A DNA stretch of 64,000 bases from Poriferisodalis sp965215815 (GCF_965215815.1 NZ_CBDCEO010000013.1:434001-498000), one strand, 5' to 3'; positions 16,347 through 25,341 are shown, counted from the first letter of the stretch. The notes: generated by a model from the sequence alone, not told the origin. Made by a program: numbers and translations.

Positions 16347-17777
16347 TCAGAACCAGCCGAGCCCCGCTTGGTCCCCGATGAGACGGTCGACGAACTGGCG
16401 TGACTTAGGTCTGAGAAATACTGCCGAGTTCCGAACCTGCCACCCAAGCAACGCCGAGCTGACCCCAAATCGAGCTCGGAGCGACTTGGCCGCTCGCTCA
16501 TCGTCTCCGTCAACATCCATGAACGCTTCGCCAGCGAGCCGACGAGGCAGCAGAAATTCGGCTGCGAAAGCGCGTGCACGTTGCTCGACGTGTTTCGCGG
16601 TCCGGCCTCCCAGCACTTCGACCAGAGGCAGAGATGTCGAACGGTCGGCGAAGAGATGGCAGATCTCATGCGCGAGGGTTGCTCTTCGCCGTCCAGAGTT
16701 CGTGGCGTGTCGCCGGTCGCTGTTGACAAGTACGGCTGGTCCGTGGCTTGGACCCCAGCATCCGATCGCATCAACGTCAATCAGCCCGAGGCCAACGTCG
16801 ATGACGGGAACCCTCCAGAGCCGCAGCACGTGGTCTGGGTTCACGCGCCCGTTCGCGCCGACGATTCCCGGCTGAGACCGCAGCCAATCAGCCAATTCGT
16901 ACCCTTGTACATACGGCGGCTCGTCGGAAGCACGTGCGATCACCTCCGAGGCCTGCTCCGAGAGATGATCTAGCTCGGACGTTTCAACCTTGTGAGCCTG
17001 CCGTACGGCGTCCAGGATCGGCCTGAGGCTGGCTAGCGGCTGCGGGCCCACGAGACGTGCGGCTGCCAGCAACTCATCGGACGCAGGCGTGCTCCATTGG
17101 CTGTCGTCCTGCGAAGGGAATGCCGTCTCGACCTCGGCGACCAATTCCGGCGGGTAACCGGTTGCAGCCTCGATGACCCGAAGCCGGTCATGGTGATCGC
17201 GTTCGCGCCACGTCTGTACCGCTTGTATCGACCGCTCATCGCCCAATCCATTGAGCCGCAGCGAGATGAAGTCGCCGACAGCGGTCAGAACATCAAGCAT
17301 CTCCTCGAACGGCACTGTCGCGGTCATCGCCGTCGACGCCATCCACCCCACGTTGCCATCTCGGACGACCCACAACGGAGGGGAAACCACACCCTGCAAG
17401 GCCTCCGCCAAATCGTGCGTCAGGCGATAGGCCTCCAACTGCTCGCGTTCATACTCTGCCTCCGAGGAGGGCCTCATCTCGATCGCCGCTTCTGCTGCCG
17501 CGAACATCCTTGGGGCGGTGTTCGGGGCGACACCGAAGGGGCAGCCATCTTCGACGGACAAGTACAGCCAATACTCGCCGAGAAACTCGAGAAGTTCGAT
17601 CCACGTCCACTCAAATCCGGTGGTGTCGTCTTCGCCGTGCCAGACCGGTCGGCCTCGCAGGCAGACGCGCAGGTTTCCGAATGTCGCCTCGGCACCGGTC
17701 GATTTCGCACCGCCATTCAGCCACGTCAGCGAGAATTCAAGTTCGCCACCACTGGAGCGTGCTACCAGTTCATCCAT
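16347..17777 (-). CDS. ImmA/IrrE-family metallopeptidase
   Basis: 476 residues. The zinc-peptidase motif HExxH is seen as TLAHEICHLFAD near residue 375, followed by VEQRARAFAAEFLLPRRL, the usual third-ligand helix and FAAxLLxP signature. The N-terminal 230 residues are not recognised; they include an acidic, Trp-rich stretch (GFEWTWIELLEFLGEYWLYL). ImmA/IrrE proteases cleave repressors or act in toxin-antitoxin and stress-switch systems. The start chosen is the ATG at 17775-17777, which has GGAGG seven bases upstream. It overlaps the end of a small upstream frame by 16 bases, as in coupled pairs. No neighbouring repressor with a clear HTH was found. Confidence 0.8.
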   Translation of the reverse strand: MDELVARSSGGELEFSLTWLNGGAKSTGAEATFGNLRVCLRGRPVWHGEDDTTGFEWTWIELLEFLGEYWLYLSVEDGCPFGVAPNTAPRMFAAAEAAIEMRPSSEAEYEREQLEAYRLTHDLAEALQGVVSPPLWVVRDGNVGWMASTAMTATVPFEEMLDVLTAVGDFISLRLNGLGDERSIQAVQTWRERDHHDRLRVIEAATGYPPELVAEVETAFPSQDDSQWSTPASDELLAAARLVGPQPLASLRPILDAVRQAHKVETSELDHLSEQASEVIARASDEPPYVQGYELADWLRSQPGIVGANGRVNPDHVLRLWRVPVIDVGLGLIDVDAIGCWGPSHGPAVLVNSDRRHATNSGRRRATLAHEICHLFADRSTSLPLVEVLGGRTAKHVEQRARAFAAEFLLPRRLAGEAFMDVDGDDERAAKSLRARFGVSSALLGWQVRNSAVFLRPKSRQFVDRLIGDQAGLGWF

Positions 17778-17947
17778 CGGCGCACCTCCCGCCTGCATCC
17801 CTGATGCTCGGCTTGGTCCAACAGTTGCTGCTTGACCTGCCTCGCATTGCCGCTGCTCGGGAACAACTCCGGGTGTTCGGGAAAACCATGGTACGAGATT
17901 CCGGGATTCCTCGGGCTTGCCTCGGGTTCGTAACGCCATGCGCTCAC
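17762..17947 (-). CDS. Small hypothetical protein coupled to the ImmA-like gene
   Basis: A 61-residue frame from a GTG at 17947 (VSAWRYEPEASPRNPGISYH) to a stop at 17762, overlapping the start of the ImmA-like gene by 16 bases. The ribosome site of the peptidase lies inside it, which suggests translational coupling. It has no motif I recognise and could be a partner of the peptidase or a chance frame. The overlap geometry is the main support. Confidence 0.35.
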   Translation of the reverse strand: MSAWRYEPEASPRNPGISYHGFPEHPELFPSSGNARQVKQQLLDQAEHQGCRREVRRWMNW

Positions 17948-18099
17948 AACCGGCACCATAGAGCTCAAGGCCGCTGTCCTCAGTGTCGATATAGACGGCC
18001 AAGCGAATGGGAGGTGAATTGGCGGACAGCGTCAGCCCACCTCAATTCTGTTTCCCGATCGGTCGGCCGCAGACCTGAGCGGGCGTTAGCTTCACGGCG

Positions 18100-20559
18100 A
18101 TGCTGAAGCCATATCGAGTGCTGGACCTCACCGATCACCGGGGCGCGATGTGCACCTCGATCCTCGGCTCGCTGGGCGCGGACGTCGTCCTCGTCGAAGG
18201 CCCCGACGGCCGGGGACGAGACCACCGCCAGCAAGGCCCCGACGGCACGTCGCTGGGCTGGTGGAACCTGCGACGCGGAGCGCAGAGCTGCGTCATCAAC
18301 GACCGCAACGAGCTGCTGGAGCTGGTCGCGGGCGCCGACGCGCTGATCGAATCGCCCGACCCAGGCCTCGGTCTCGACTACGACCAGCTGCGCGCCGTCA
18401 ACCCAGGCCTCGTGCACACCACCGTCACCGCCTTCGGCAGCACCGGCCCGAAGGCCGCATGGGCAGCGTCAGATCTCACCATTGCCGCATCGGCGTGCAG
18501 CGCTGCCATCACCGGCGACACCGACCGGGCACCGCTGCGCATCACGGCGCCGCAGAGCTGGCTGCACGCCGGATCGCATGCCGCTGTCGGAACGGCGCTC
18601 GCGCTGCGCCAACGTGACCGCAGCGGCTATGGCCAGCACGTCGACATCTCGGCGCAGCAGGCGCTGATGCAGATCGCGTTTCCTGGACATGTCCACGCGC
18701 CGAATGGGTACCCGTCGGCGCGGCGGACCTCGGGCGGCATCCTGATACTCAACTTTCATCTGCAGTTCGTGTACCCGACAGCCGACGGCTACGTCTCGAT
18801 CACGCTGCTCTTCGGCGACACGATCGGCCGCTTCACTGCTCGGTTGATGGACTGGGTGCACCAGGCTGGTTGCTGTGACGACGAGTTGGCTGCTCTCGAT
18901 TGGGTCGACTTCGGCATGCGCCTGTTCACCGATCCCGACAGCGCGCCGGCGCAGCTCGAGCTGATCAAGGCCGCTATCACCCGCCTGACCAGCTCACGGA
19001 CACGAGCCGAGCTGTTCGCGGAGGCACAGAAGCGTGAACTGCTGCTCGCACCCGTGTACAGCCCGGCGGAGCTGACCGGAGTCGAGCATTTCAACGAGCG
19101 TGGCTACTGGGACACGGTCGACGATCCGGCCTGGGGCACCGTCGTGACCCCCGGTGCGTGGTGCAAGCCCAGCCGCACGCCCCTGCGCTCGCTCGGCGGA
19201 CCGCCCGAGCTTGGCGCCCACACCGAAGCGGTGAAGACGACGCCTCATTCGGCACTGCTGGACGCCGCGCAGGCGCTGCGCGATGCGAACCGCGACCCCG
19301 CAGCACCGCGGCCGCTCGACGGCATCAAGGTGCTCGACACCAGCTGGGTGTACGCCGGGCCGTTCACCACGCGGGTGCTCGCCGATTTCGGCGCGACCGT
19401 CATCAAGGTGGAAGGGCCGGCTCGTTTCGATGCCGCTCGGGGCAGCGGCGGCGGGCTGCGCGGCGACATGGGGCCTGACGCGTCGATCCAGTACGGAACG
19501 CTCAACGCGGGAAAGCTCGGCGTGACCCTGGACCTGAATGTCCCCGAAGGCCGCGACGCCTTTTGCGATCTCACCGAATGGGCGGACATCTACGTGGAGT
19601 CCTATACGCCCGGCACGCTGGACGATTGGGGCATCGGGTGGGAGGCGCTGTCGAAGCGCAACCCGAGTCTCATTCTGCTGAGCACCAGCCTGATGGGCCA
19701 AACCGGACCGCTTGCCACGTTCGCCGGCTTCGGCAACCTGGCTGGCGCCATTACTGGCTTCTACGAGATGACCGGGTGGCCCGACCGTGCCCCCGCAGGA
19801 CCGTTCCTGGCCTACACCGACTACGTCACGCCGCAGTACATGGTTCCGCTGCTGATGGCCGCGCTCGATGCTCGTGATGCCGATCCTGAAGGCCGCGGTC
19901 AGCACCTCGACTTCGCACAAGCCGAAGCTGCAGTCCACTTCCTGGCCACAGAAGTGCTCCAGCACACGGTCAACGGCGCCGCCGCAACTCGGACCGGCAA
20001 CGCCGATGCGTTCATGTGCCCCCATGCGATGTACCCGTGCGACCCCGGTGACGCAGACCCTGACAACCCGCTCGAACCGCCGGACCCGTGGATTGCCGTG
20101 GTGTGCGAGACCGAGCATCAGTGGGAATCACTGTGCCGCCTGCTCGAGGCCGACGGCCAACCCGTGCCGCCCGACCTCGGCGGCCTCAACGCAGCCGGTC
20201 GCCTTGGGCGCAGCGCCGAGATCGACGCCGTCATCGCCGCCTGGGCTGCGCAACGCACCCCTGCTGACGCCGAAGCTGCACTGCAGGCGGTCGGTGTTCC
20301 GGCGCATGCCAACCAGAACGGTCTGGGCTGCTTCGCCGATCCGCAACTCATCCACCGAGGCCACTGGATGGACGTTGCCCACCCGGTGCACGACCGCATG
20401 ATCGTCGAGGCCCCCAAACTACAGCTCAGTGCGTCACCCCACGTCGTGGCCCGTTCGGGCCCCAGCCTGGGCGAGCACAATGACCTGGTCCTGCGGAACG
20501 TCCTGGGCTACGACGACGACCGCATCGTCGAGCTGGCCATCGCCGGCGCCATCGGCTGA
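18100..20559 (+). CDS. Fused double-domain family III CoA-transferase, copy 2
   Basis: 819 residues with two CoA-transferase III domains, about residues 1-390 and 405-815. The domain starts are PYRVLDLTDHRGAMCTSILG and KVLDTSWVYAGPFTTRVLAD; the GxGQHxD elements are GYGQHVDISAQQ and GRGQHLDFAQAE. It is closely similar in plan to the copies at 9610 and 49170 and probably serves another carboxylic acid substrate. The last 69 bases, coding for LRNVLGYDDDRIVELAIAG and the stop, are duplicated at 23636-23704 on the far side of the restriction-modification genes. It stands divergently from the ImmA-like gene. Confidence 0.9.
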   Translation: MLKPYRVLDLTDHRGAMCTSILGSLGADVVLVEGPDGRGRDHRQQGPDGTSLGWWNLRRGAQSCVINDRNELLELVAGADALIESPDPGLGLDYDQLRAVNPGLVHTTVTAFGSTGPKAAWAASDLTIAASACSAAITGDTDRAPLRITAPQSWLHAGSHAAVGTALALRQRDRSGYGQHVDISAQQALMQIAFPGHVHAPNGYPSARRTSGGILILNFHLQFVYPTADGYVSITLLFGDTIGRFTARLMDWVHQAGCCDDELAALDWVDFGMRLFTDPDSAPAQLELIKAAITRLTSSRTRAELFAEAQKRELLLAPVYSPAELTGVEHFNERGYWDTVDDPAWGTVVTPGAWCKPSRTPLRSLGGPPELGAHTEAVKTTPHSALLDAAQALRDANRDPAAPRPLDGIKVLDTSWVYAGPFTTRVLADFGATVIKVEGPARFDAARGSGGGLRGDMGPDASIQYGTLNAGKLGVTLDLNVPEGRDAFCDLTEWADIYVESYTPGTLDDWGIGWEALSKRNPSLILLSTSLMGQTGPLATFAGFGNLAGAITGFYEMTGWPDRAPAGPFLAYTDYVTPQYMVPLLMAALDARDADPEGRGQHLDFAQAEAAVHFLATEVLQHTVNGAAATRTGNADAFMCPHAMYPCDPGDADPDNPLEPPDPWIAVVCETEHQWESLCRLLEADGQPVPPDLGGLNAAGRLGRSAEIDAVIAAWAAQRTPADAEAALQAVGVPAHANQNGLGCFADPQLIHRGHWMDVAHPVHDRMIVEAPKLQLSASPHVVARSGPSLGEHNDLVLRNVLGYDDDRIVELAIAGAIG
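20491..20559. repeat. 69-bp direct repeat, left copy (3' end of CoA-transferase 2)
   Basis: This stretch, ending exactly at the CoA-transferase stop codon, recurs at 23636-23704 in the same orientation with two mismatches. The two copies bracket the XamI-like restriction-modification genes. Confidence 0.9.
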
Positions 20560-20824
20560 GCCTCCTGCGCATCCAGGTAAGCCATCCCACGGCTTCACCT
20601 AGGCATACTCCATAGCTCCAGTTGCGTGCGCCTTCCGATGCCGGAAGCACAGCGAAATCTGGCGAGAGTTTCTCCTGAATCCCGTGGCGGGTCGAGTCGA
20701 CTGGATCCCTGGACGCGTGACGATGTTGTTTGCATCGGACGGAACGCGAGTCGAGAACATTGAACGGGCCTCCTACCGTCAACCCAGCACAGCCACCCCG
20801 GCCGTGACTCAACAACCCGAGTCT

Positions 20825-21754
20825 CTACTCATCCCGGGGTGATTCAGTGGTCGCAACAAAATCCGTGAGCGGCGTCAGATCGTGGGCCCAGAAGATGGTC
20901 AGGCCTCTGTCTTGAGCTTGCTCAAGGTTGAGGGTCTTGAAGACTCCAGACAAGACCGCCACGGGAACGACACCATGGCTGCCGAGCTTGTCGATCCATA
21001 CATCGGCCTTGACGGCCGCGTCGTTGTTGAGACGCTTCACAGAATTGGTCGAGGAGTTTGAGACTTTGCATTCGATTGGCATGACTCTGCCATCGTGCAA
21101 CCCGACGACGACATCAGCCTTCCGACCAACGACTGAACTCTCAGCGCAGAAGTTGCCACGCCCAGGAGCATCCGATGTTGTCCATATCTCACGTGTGGGC
21201 ACTTCGGTCAGACCCGAGGCAGCGAGATGTTCGCGGACGAGCGCTTCCTGGTCCGTCTTGGCCGTATTGGCGCGGTTCGTGCGCACTCGCTGGCTCGCCA
21301 TGAGCGCGGCGGAGGCCATCGCGGCTGCTGATCGTTCGTCATCTGTCGGATGTCGTTGCTCGATGACCCATGAGAAGCGGCGACTGTCGAGCATTTTCAG
21401 AACCGTGTCGACGACCCGATGCGCAGCAGCCTCGTCATCACGCAGGCGACTCGCCGTCAAGTGCGTCTCCGCTAGTTCCATCAGATCATCGGCAGAGACT
21501 GGTGGCCCGGCGATGTATCGGACTGCTTCAAGCAAGTCCCCGTCAGTGAGAACCGCTTGGGCCACGTCTCGCAGCGAGCGGAGATCGTCGCTTTCCTGCA
21601 TCAAGCGCTCAATGCCCACCACGTAGTCGTCGAAGGCCTCTATGTACCGCTCGACGGGCTCGGTCAGACGTTCCTCTCGGAAGAGGGAGATCGCGATGCG
21701 CCGCTCGTGCTCGAGTTCCTCATGGGTCCAGCGAGGCGGATCTACGAGGGCCAC
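20825..21754 (-). CDS. XamI-like type II restriction endonuclease
   Basis: 309 residues, mostly helical in the first half. The second half holds a PD-(D/E)xK nuclease core: GRKADVVVGLHDGRVMPIECKVSNSS supplies the Asp and the ExK pair (ECK, near residues 228-230). The pattern after it (NSVKRLNNDAAVKADVW) matches my memory of the XamI restriction enzyme family, whose founder cuts GTCGAC. The gene follows and overlaps the methyltransferase gene by 13 bases, the order that lets protection come first. The assignment to XamI is by recall of the family and not by a search; the recognition site is therefore inferred. Confidence 0.72.
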   Translation of the reverse strand: MALVDPPRWTHEELEHERRIAISLFREERLTEPVERYIEAFDDYVVGIERLMQESDDLRSLRDVAQAVLTDGDLLEAVRYIAGPPVSADDLMELAETHLTASRLRDDEAAAHRVVDTVLKMLDSRRFSWVIEQRHPTDDERSAAAMASAALMASQRVRTNRANTAKTDQEALVREHLAASGLTEVPTREIWTTSDAPGRGNFCAESSVVGRKADVVVGLHDGRVMPIECKVSNSSTNSVKRLNNDAAVKADVWIDKLGSHGVVPVAVLSGVFKTLNLEQAQDRGLTIFWAHDLTPLTDFVATTESPRDE

Positions 21755-23397
21755 GCTTCTCCCGACTCCAGCCAGATCGGAGGCGGCACCATAATTCGCT
21801 CCATCTCGGATGGCTCGAACTTTGTCAGGCCTCCTGCGTAGGTGCGGCCGCCTGACAGGGTTGCTCGATCACGAAGCACCCTCGTCAAGCTGCACAGCGC
21901 CTCTTCTGACAGCGATTCCATCGGGTAGATGCCGTGCACGGTGTTGAGGTTTCTTGCAGCCGCAAGGTTGCGCACGAAGGCAGGCGGCCGCCGCGCCATG
22001 TAGGTGGCAAGGAGCGGAGCCGGGCTGCGCAGCTTGACGGACCACCATGGTTTCCGGTGTCGAGCGATGTAGCCACTGGCAGCACCCGCACGGCGGGCCG
22101 CTCTCAAGAACCGCTCCACGAGCGCCCTGGCGTCAGCGTCAAGGATGTCCAAGTCCTCGGGCAGATCAATCACCGCTCTCAGATCCCCGCAGCCGGCTAG
22201 GACGCCCGACTCCAGACCGAAGAGTTCCGAGGCCTTCGTCACGGCGGGGACGAGCACCGACGAGGGCAGCCGCGGGTCGCCCTGCTTGGTTACCCACGTC
22301 GCATTTGCGCCGGTGACAGCCCCTCGGTGCACCCGGCAGAAATCGCCCAGCGCGACAAAGCCACTGGGAATGGACACGCGGGGTTCCAACAGTGCGGACC
22401 AGCGGCGCTGCGCACGCAATTCTCCGGGGCTGAAGCTCTCGCCTCCGGCCAAGCCCCGCAAGTCTTCCGTATCCCTGATCTTGCGCACCCGAACCCGCTG
22501 CTGCCTCTCACCGACATCAAACGCCATGACGGTCGCCGTCGTGGCGGCGTCTGCGAAGGCTTGGGTACGCGCGTCGAGAATGTGAATTGAGAGACCGCCC
22601 AACGGCCCGGCGAACAACTCCCGCGCAAGTTGTCCATAGCCAACATCGAGCCACTCGGACGAAGTGACGAACACGCCGAAGTCGCCCGTTTCGGCGAGAT
22701 GCGCCGTAGCCAGCAAGAAGTGCACATGCAAGCCCGCGAGCGCTGACGCCTTCAGACCTAGATCAGCAGAGCGCTCTCGCAACCAGGATTTCCACCCTGG
22801 CGCAATGTCGTGGTGGCGTAGGTAGGGCGGGTTGCCGACAAATGCCGTTGGGCTGGGAATTGATGGCAATCGCAGCGCGCGATAGTCACTGGTGTCCACC
22901 ACCGACCGCCCGTCGAAACCCAACACGGTCAGATTTGCGCGGGCTGTCAGTGCTGCGAGCGGATCGATCTCGACCGCCATGAGTTGCGCGTCAGGCAAGT
23001 ACCGGCCGACCGCACAGAGGAATCTCGCAGAGCCAGCGCCGGGATCCACTACCCGAGCTGCCCGCTTGAAGTGAGCCAACCATTCCGACATGGGCCCGAC
23101 CAGCGCCGCAGGCGTGTACGTGGCGCCTAGCTTGCGGCGCTGCGCTGTCGAGCGGAGCCTGGCGAAAGACGCGCCTAACGGGTCCTCTCCTGCCCGGATC
23201 ACAGTCGCCAAGTCTTCAAGATCGCTCGGTCGTAGCGATTGATCCGCAGCCTCAATGAGCTCGGATTCAGCGCAGCTCACCTCTGCGAGGTCACCCCCGC
23301 GAGTCAGGGCCCAAGCAGCAGCGCAGAGCGCGAGTTCATCGTCAATTCCCGTGTCAGCGGGTCTGACAAGCGGGGCATCTGTCAATGTCAAGACCAT
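21742..23397 (-). CDS. N6-adenine DNA methyltransferase of the XamI-like R-M pair
   Basis: 551 residues from the ATG at 23397 (MVLTLTDAPLVRPAD). Motif I, the AdoMet loop, is VVDPGAGSARFLCAVG near residue 120, and the catalytic motif IV is GNPPYLRHHD near residue 190. This is the NPPY form of N6-adenine methyltransferases of the gamma class. A target-recognition region follows in the C-terminal half (IARHRKPWWSVKL is typical of such TRDs). The frame is open further upstream, but that part is arginine/cysteine-rich and not family-like. Encoded before the nuclease with a 13-base overlap. It would protect the host site. Confidence 0.87.
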   Translation of the reverse strand: MVLTLTDAPLVRPADTGIDDELALCAAAWALTRGGDLAEVSCAESELIEAADQSLRPSDLEDLATVIRAGEDPLGASFARLRSTAQRRKLGATYTPAALVGPMSEWLAHFKRAARVVDPGAGSARFLCAVGRYLPDAQLMAVEIDPLAALTARANLTVLGFDGRSVVDTSDYRALRLPSIPSPTAFVGNPPYLRHHDIAPGWKSWLRERSADLGLKASALAGLHVHFLLATAHLAETGDFGVFVTSSEWLDVGYGQLARELFAGPLGGLSIHILDARTQAFADAATTATVMAFDVGERQQRVRVRKIRDTEDLRGLAGGESFSPGELRAQRRWSALLEPRVSIPSGFVALGDFCRVHRGAVTGANATWVTKQGDPRLPSSVLVPAVTKASELFGLESGVLAGCGDLRAVIDLPEDLDILDADARALVERFLRAARRAGAASGYIARHRKPWWSVKLRSPAPLLATYMARRPPAFVRNLAAARNLNTVHGIYPMESLSEEALCSLTRVLRDRATLSGGRTYAGGLTKFEPSEMERIMVPPPIWLESGEAWPS

Positions 23398-23421
23398 TTG
23401 CTCGCATGTTCGCACACACCA

Positions 23422-23439
23422 CCTCCGCGACAGCGGAGG
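23422..23439. promoter_or_regulatory. Hairpin upstream of the R-M operon
   Basis: CCTCCGC (23422-23428) and GCGGAGG (23433-23439) are exact complements around a GACA loop, 25 bases upstream of the methyltransferase start. A second perfect palindrome AACAATTGTT lies at 23483-23492. Either could be a control site for the R-M genes; no controller protein gene is visible. The rest of the 395 bases between the methyltransferase and the fibronectin gene holds the 69-bp repeat copy and nothing else I can support. Confidence 0.4.
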
Positions 23440-23635
23440 ACAAGCTCCGCGTTGTCCACCGATCATCACTGAGGGGTGTGACAACAATTGTTCGCAAGCG
23501 CGCCAAGCCGGTCGATGCCTCGCGACGCGGTAGTGCTCGGCCACCGCGGTTCCTCCGCTACGGGCCGATGGGTGAGCACCTGCATCGAACGTTGCGAAGC
23601 ACGGCGAGGAACACGGCATGACAGCTGACGAACGA

Positions 23636-23704
23636 CTGCGGAACGTCCTGGGCTACGACGACGACCGCATCGTCGAGCTCGCCGTCGCCGGCGCCATCGG
23701 CTGA
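23636..23704. repeat. 69-bp direct repeat, right copy (orphan CoA-transferase 3' end)
   Basis: It encodes LRNVLGYDDDRIVELAVAG and a stop, matching the end of the CoA-transferase at 20491-20559 with two base changes (Ile to Val). It has no CoA-transferase gene in front of it: an in-frame ATG at 23618 gives only a 28-residue frame (MTADERLRNVLG). Confidence 0.9.
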
Positions 23705-23792
23705 AGAGGTCCGGACCTCGGGTACTGCGATTCCAGGATCACAAGCCGAAGGGCTGCGAGACCGGGTTCAGCGATGCAGTGGCACCCGACAA

Positions 23793-25199
23793 TTACTCGG
23801 ACGCCGCGGGTGCCTGGTATGGCACCTCCACCTCAAGATCATGCGACAGCGGCGCGCCCGCGGCCGTGCACACCTGGGTCTGGGAGCGGGCTTGACCGTC
23901 ACTCGACGTCGCGCACGCGGTTGCTGCCGGGAGCAACAACGTCACGTCATCGGTGCCGCTCGGCTTGACGCGAATCTCCCAGAGATCACTTCGCCCGTCG
24001 ACGCGCTTGAACTTGAGGGCTCTGCCGTTGGTCACTTCCAGCAAGTCGTCACGCAGCGTGCGGTAGCTCACAGCGATCGACTCGCTGAACTGGACGCGCA
24101 CCGTGAACTTTCGCGTGCCGTCATGGGATTGCGGAACGGTCGACTCGACGAATTCGGCAGTCAGAACCGTGGCGTCGTTCCCGTCGCCAGCGTCCTCTTC
24201 GGCGTCGTTCCCGTCGCCGTCGTCCTCGCCACCGTCGTCAGCCGGCGGAGGGTCGCCAGCCGGCGGAGGGCCGACCGCCTCAACCAGCGCATCCGACTTG
24301 AGCGTGGAACTCGGACCAAGCAGTACGTCAGATCGGGTAACGACTCCCTCCGAAGTCTCCGGCGGGCATGGCGTCGGGACAGTCGCCGTCAGCGTGCCCC
24401 CGCTGGAGCCCGGCGTGGCCGACGATGCCTGGTTGAGATGGAACGGTGTGCTGATGTCGCCCCACGAGGTCTGCGCCCGCACGACCACCTTGTAACGAAC
24501 GTTGTTCGACAGGCCGGCGATCACGTGTTCCAAGTTGTCATAACTGTCATCGTCGCTGCAGGGGTCAACGCTCGCGATGAGGTCGCTGCGGTTCCAGCGC
24601 GATATGAGGAACTGGCTGTGAGCTGTGGCGTCGATCCAGTAGACGTAGTAGCCGATGTAGTCAATGTCATCGGCATCGGCGAACTGCGGCCACCTCACTT
24701 TCAGGCTGCCGTCGCCGCGCGTCACGGTCGGGTTGTGGATCGGTTCGGGGCGAGTGCGGGTGCGGTCGGTCAGCGACTCGCTCCATGGACCGAACCCCTG
24801 CTCGTTGCCGGACCGAACTTGGAACACGTACCTGACATTGCGCTCCAGACCCTCGACCCAGTGGTAATAGTCCGTATCGGCTGTCTCGACCGTCCACTGC
24901 TCGTCGGACATGTCCGTTGCATCCTCCCGGATATAACGGACCTCCGCACGGTCAGAGCTGACATCCCCTCCAGAAACCCAGATGAGCAACATCCAAGTAG
25001 TTCCCCACGAGTAGAGACAGCAGGAAGGCGCCTCCATGACTGCGACGTTCTCGTCGACTTCTCGTAGCGCCTGCCCCTCTCCTGATTGTGCCTGCGCGTG
25101 CATCGGCACTGCCGCAATGAACACCGCCACAAACAGCGCCGCGGCGATTCGCTTCCAAGGGACATGAAAAGACGGGACATGAAAAGACCTGTGCATCAT
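23793..25199 (-). CDS. Secreted fibronectin type III protein with acidic linker
   Basis: 468 residues. Residues 1-38 form a Sec signal peptide (IAAALFVAVFIAAVPMHAQA then the mature chain). Two fibronectin-III-like domains follow at about 45-150 (WVEGLERNVRYVFQVRSGNEQGFGPWS) and 155-265 (AGLSNNVRYKVVVRAQTSWGD). Next is a Pro/Asp/Glu/Gly-rich linker at about 290-345, and a C-terminal beta domain (VQFSESIAVSYRTLRDDLLEV, DLWEIRVKPSGTDDVTLLLP) of a kind common in large bacterial adhesins. The near-N-terminal SFHVP is doubled by a short DNA repeat. It follows the giant surface protein gene by 139 bases on the same strand, and the two may be expressed and work together outside the cell. Confidence 0.8.
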   Translation of the reverse strand: MMHRSFHVPSFHVPWKRIAAALFVAVFIAAVPMHAQAQSGEGQALREVDENVAVMEAPSCCLYSWGTTWMLLIWVSGGDVSSDRAEVRYIREDATDMSDEQWTVETADTDYYHWVEGLERNVRYVFQVRSGNEQGFGPWSESLTDRTRTRPEPIHNPTVTRGDGSLKVRWPQFADADDIDYIGYYVYWIDATAHSQFLISRWNRSDLIASVDPCSDDDSYDNLEHVIAGLSNNVRYKVVVRAQTSWGDISTPFHLNQASSATPGSSGGTLTATVPTPCPPETSEGVVTRSDVLLGPSSTLKSDALVEAVGPPPAGDPPPADDGGEDDGDGNDAEEDAGDGNDATVLTAEFVESTVPQSHDGTRKFTVRVQFSESIAVSYRTLRDDLLEVTNGRALKFKRVDGRSDLWEIRVKPSGTDDVTLLLPAATACATSSDGQARSQTQVCTAAGAPLSHDLEVEVPYQAPAASE

Positions 25200-25341
25200 C
25201 AATGAACTTAGTTCATATATTCATGCCGCTACGCCGCGGCAGCGTGAAGGCCGGACGCTGAAGAGTCTCGAATGTTGCGAACCCAAAACCGCAGGTCAGA
25301 GGCTTGCGTATCTTGCCAGACCCATCTCTGCTAGCACCTTG

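Noticed and set aside
17778..18002. Longer N-terminus for the ImmA-like peptidase
   Set aside because: The ATG at 17777 has a strong GGAGG site, and the extra 75 residues are not domain-like and overlap the small upstream frame.
20599..20760. 53-codon minus-strand frame with a GGAGG site downstream of the restriction nuclease
   Set aside because: It has a plausible ribosome site, but its sequence (Arg/Ser/Thr-rich) shows no protein-like pattern and it could not be supported as a gene.
23398..23619. Longer N-terminus for the DNA methyltransferase
   Set aside because: The added 74 residues are Cys/Arg/Ser-rich and cover the hairpin and palindrome. The family-like sequence begins at 23397.
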